Assembly (NCBI GenBank): GCA_951635545.1
Contig: OX620685.1
Location: 558,001-622,000 of the forward strand
Length of the DNA: 64,000 nt
Origin: CAG-873 sp910578365
GTDB taxonomy: Bacteria > Bacteroidota > Bacteroidia > Bacteroidales > Muribaculaceae
Reading direction: 5' to 3'
A program made the translations under genes and the position numbers. Of the stretch, positions 63,090-64,000 are shown piece after piece. The notes below the pieces were generated by a model. That model was not told the DNA's origin. It saw nothing but the letters and a program-made list of their open reading frames with translations, and searched no databases. How positions within the stretch are numbered: position 1 is the stretch's first letter; each line of letters starts with the position of its first letter.

Positions 63090-63512
63090 ATGTCAAGACA
63101 AGCAACGAAGATAAATATAAGCGAGGAGCAACGAACTGCTCTGGAAAATGGATACCGGAATGGCTCTACCCACTCGTTCCGGATGCGATGCCTTATGGTG
63201 TTAGGCAAAGCGGATGGACTGAGCAATGCAGCTGCAGGAGCACGGGCAGGACAAACATACCAGCGTGTAATGCATTGGGTCAAAAGATTCCAGTCCGATG
63301 GAATTGCGGGACTGAGAAACAAACCGGGGAATGGCCGAAAGCGCATTATCAGCACCAAGAAGGACAAGGAGGCGGTGAGAGAGGCCATACGAAAGCATCG
63401 CCAGAGTGTTTCCAAAGCCAGGGCAGCCTGGGAGGAAGCTACCGGGAAACAAATCAAGGACGGAGCCTTCAGGAATTTTTTATCCTTGATGGCGCAAGAT
63501 TTGGACGTATAA
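63090..63512 (+). CDS. IS630 transposase orfA (copy B)
   Basis: A 140-residue helix-turn-helix protein identical to orfA of copy A. It stops at TAA 63510-63512, just after the T TTT TTA heptamer at 63476-63482, where a -1 shift would continue into orfB. Confidence 0.85.
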   Translation: MSRQATKINISEEQRTALENGYRNGSTHSFRMRCLMVLGKADGLSNAAAGARAGQTYQRVMHWVKRFQSDGIAGLRNKPGNGRKRIISTKKDKEAVREAIRKHRQSVSKARAAWEEATGKQIKDGAFRNFLSLMAQDLDV

Positions 63513-64000
63513 GAAAAACGCCCAAAGGGACACCCTCGCCGCAGGAGTACGCTTATAAGAAGGAACTCCTGCAAGAGCTTGAACGTCAATGGGAATCGGG
63601 ATTCATTGATTTGTATTACGGAGATGAAAGTCATGTATGCACCGAAGGATATGTGCCTTATGCATGGAAATTCAAAGATGAGGATTTCTGTGTGCCGGTT
63701 TACAAGTGCGGCAGGCTCAACATCTTCGGAATGATAGACCGCAACAATACTTACCACGGCTTCACGACCACCGAAAACATAAACTCCGACAAGTTTATCG
63801 AATTCATGGAAGACTTCTCCCTCGGAATCTCTAAAGAGACCGTTGTGGTTCTCGACAACTCCTCCGTACACAAGAGCCGCAAGGTAAAGGACTGCCTTCA
63901 AAGATGGAAGGACAGGGGTCTCCACATATTCTATCTCCCTCCCTATTCCCCACACCTCAACATCGCTGAAACTCTTTGGCGAATTATGAAGGGGAAATGG
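63476..64000 (+). CDS. IS630 transposase orfB (copy B), partial
   Basis: The catalytic frame entered from the heptamer at 63476-63482, open to the window edge. It contains D in YYGDESH, D in VVLDNSSVHKS and E in LNIAETLWR. The C-terminal about 45 residues are outside the window. Confidence 0.8.

Larger units (their letters stand above)
63009..64000 (+). mobile_element. IS630-family insertion sequence, copy B (right end outside window)
   Basis: It begins with TAAGTATG at 63009, the same end as copy A, and reads orfA and orfB on the plus strand. About 150 bases of the element are expected beyond the window. It is inserted in the YD-repeat gene. Confidence 0.88.

Noticed and set aside
61511..63955. 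A continuous 814-residue minus-strand protein
   Set aside because: It joins antisense IS630 sequence with the YD-repeat fragment; the junction at 63009 is an insertion border.
1..64000. CRISPR array
   Set aside because: No regularly spaced direct repeats were seen; the His/Glu repeat at 11181-11262 is coding and irregular.

Overview
The window looks like a chromosomal segment of a gut-type Bacteroidales, probably near Muribaculaceae. Supporting observations are: repeated promoters of the Bacteroidetes type (TTTG, 20 bases, TAnnTTTG), a PorV-like type IX secretion protein, DUF4831 and TSCPD genes, an atpDC-BEFHAG ATP synthase order with a very short epsilon subunit, and a nuoABCDHIJKLMN complex I set with fused nuoCD and no nuoEFG here. 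The family-level placement is inference.

Layout. 1-1.2 kb: two secreted-protein genes on the minus strand, the first running off the window. 1.2-2.35 kb: an IS630-family element with a frameshift-type transposase. 2.5-4.15 kb: rpsU, a tyrosine recombinase (xerC/D type) and hpf. 4.4-5.7 kb: tryptophanase. 5.8-16.7 kb: a mobile-element-rich stretch (ISAs1, IS982, IS30, a second ISAs1 split by IS110) that also carries an amber-interrupted secreted-protein gene, a COG0523 metallochaperone GTPase and two divergent candidate non-coding RNAs. 16.8 kb: tRNA-Pro(CGG). 17.1-18.9 kb: an AT-rich gene pair and a rod-shaped candidate sRNA. 19.0-23.3 kb: a minus-strand group (TSCPD, nnr, DUF4831, then DUF389). 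23.4-26.8 kb: glycosyltransferase, thyA, folA and a histidine kinase. 26.9-34.8 kb: three large secreted proteins with sorting-domain-like C-termini, next to ispF and porV. 37.0-54.4 kb: one long run in which the complete ATP synthase operon (atpDCBEFHAG) lies between nuoH and nuoI of the complex I operon, ending at a strong terminator. 54.5-64 kb: an unknown gene with two tiny upstream ORFs, a PCMD-like gene split by IS982, and a YD-repeat gene broken by ISAs1, cut by IS630 and truncated at its 3' end.

The most interesting signals are the complex I / ATP synthase interleaving, the divergent promoter-driven structured RNAs at 11.7-12.25 kb that share a 15-base motif, the rod-like RNA at 18.65-18.86 kb, and the IS110 element with a long 3' non-coding end that is a candidate bridge RNA. 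Nine IS copies from five families are present. Several insertions are young enough for target duplications to be exact, and two interrupted genes would regain an open frame if the element were precisely removed.
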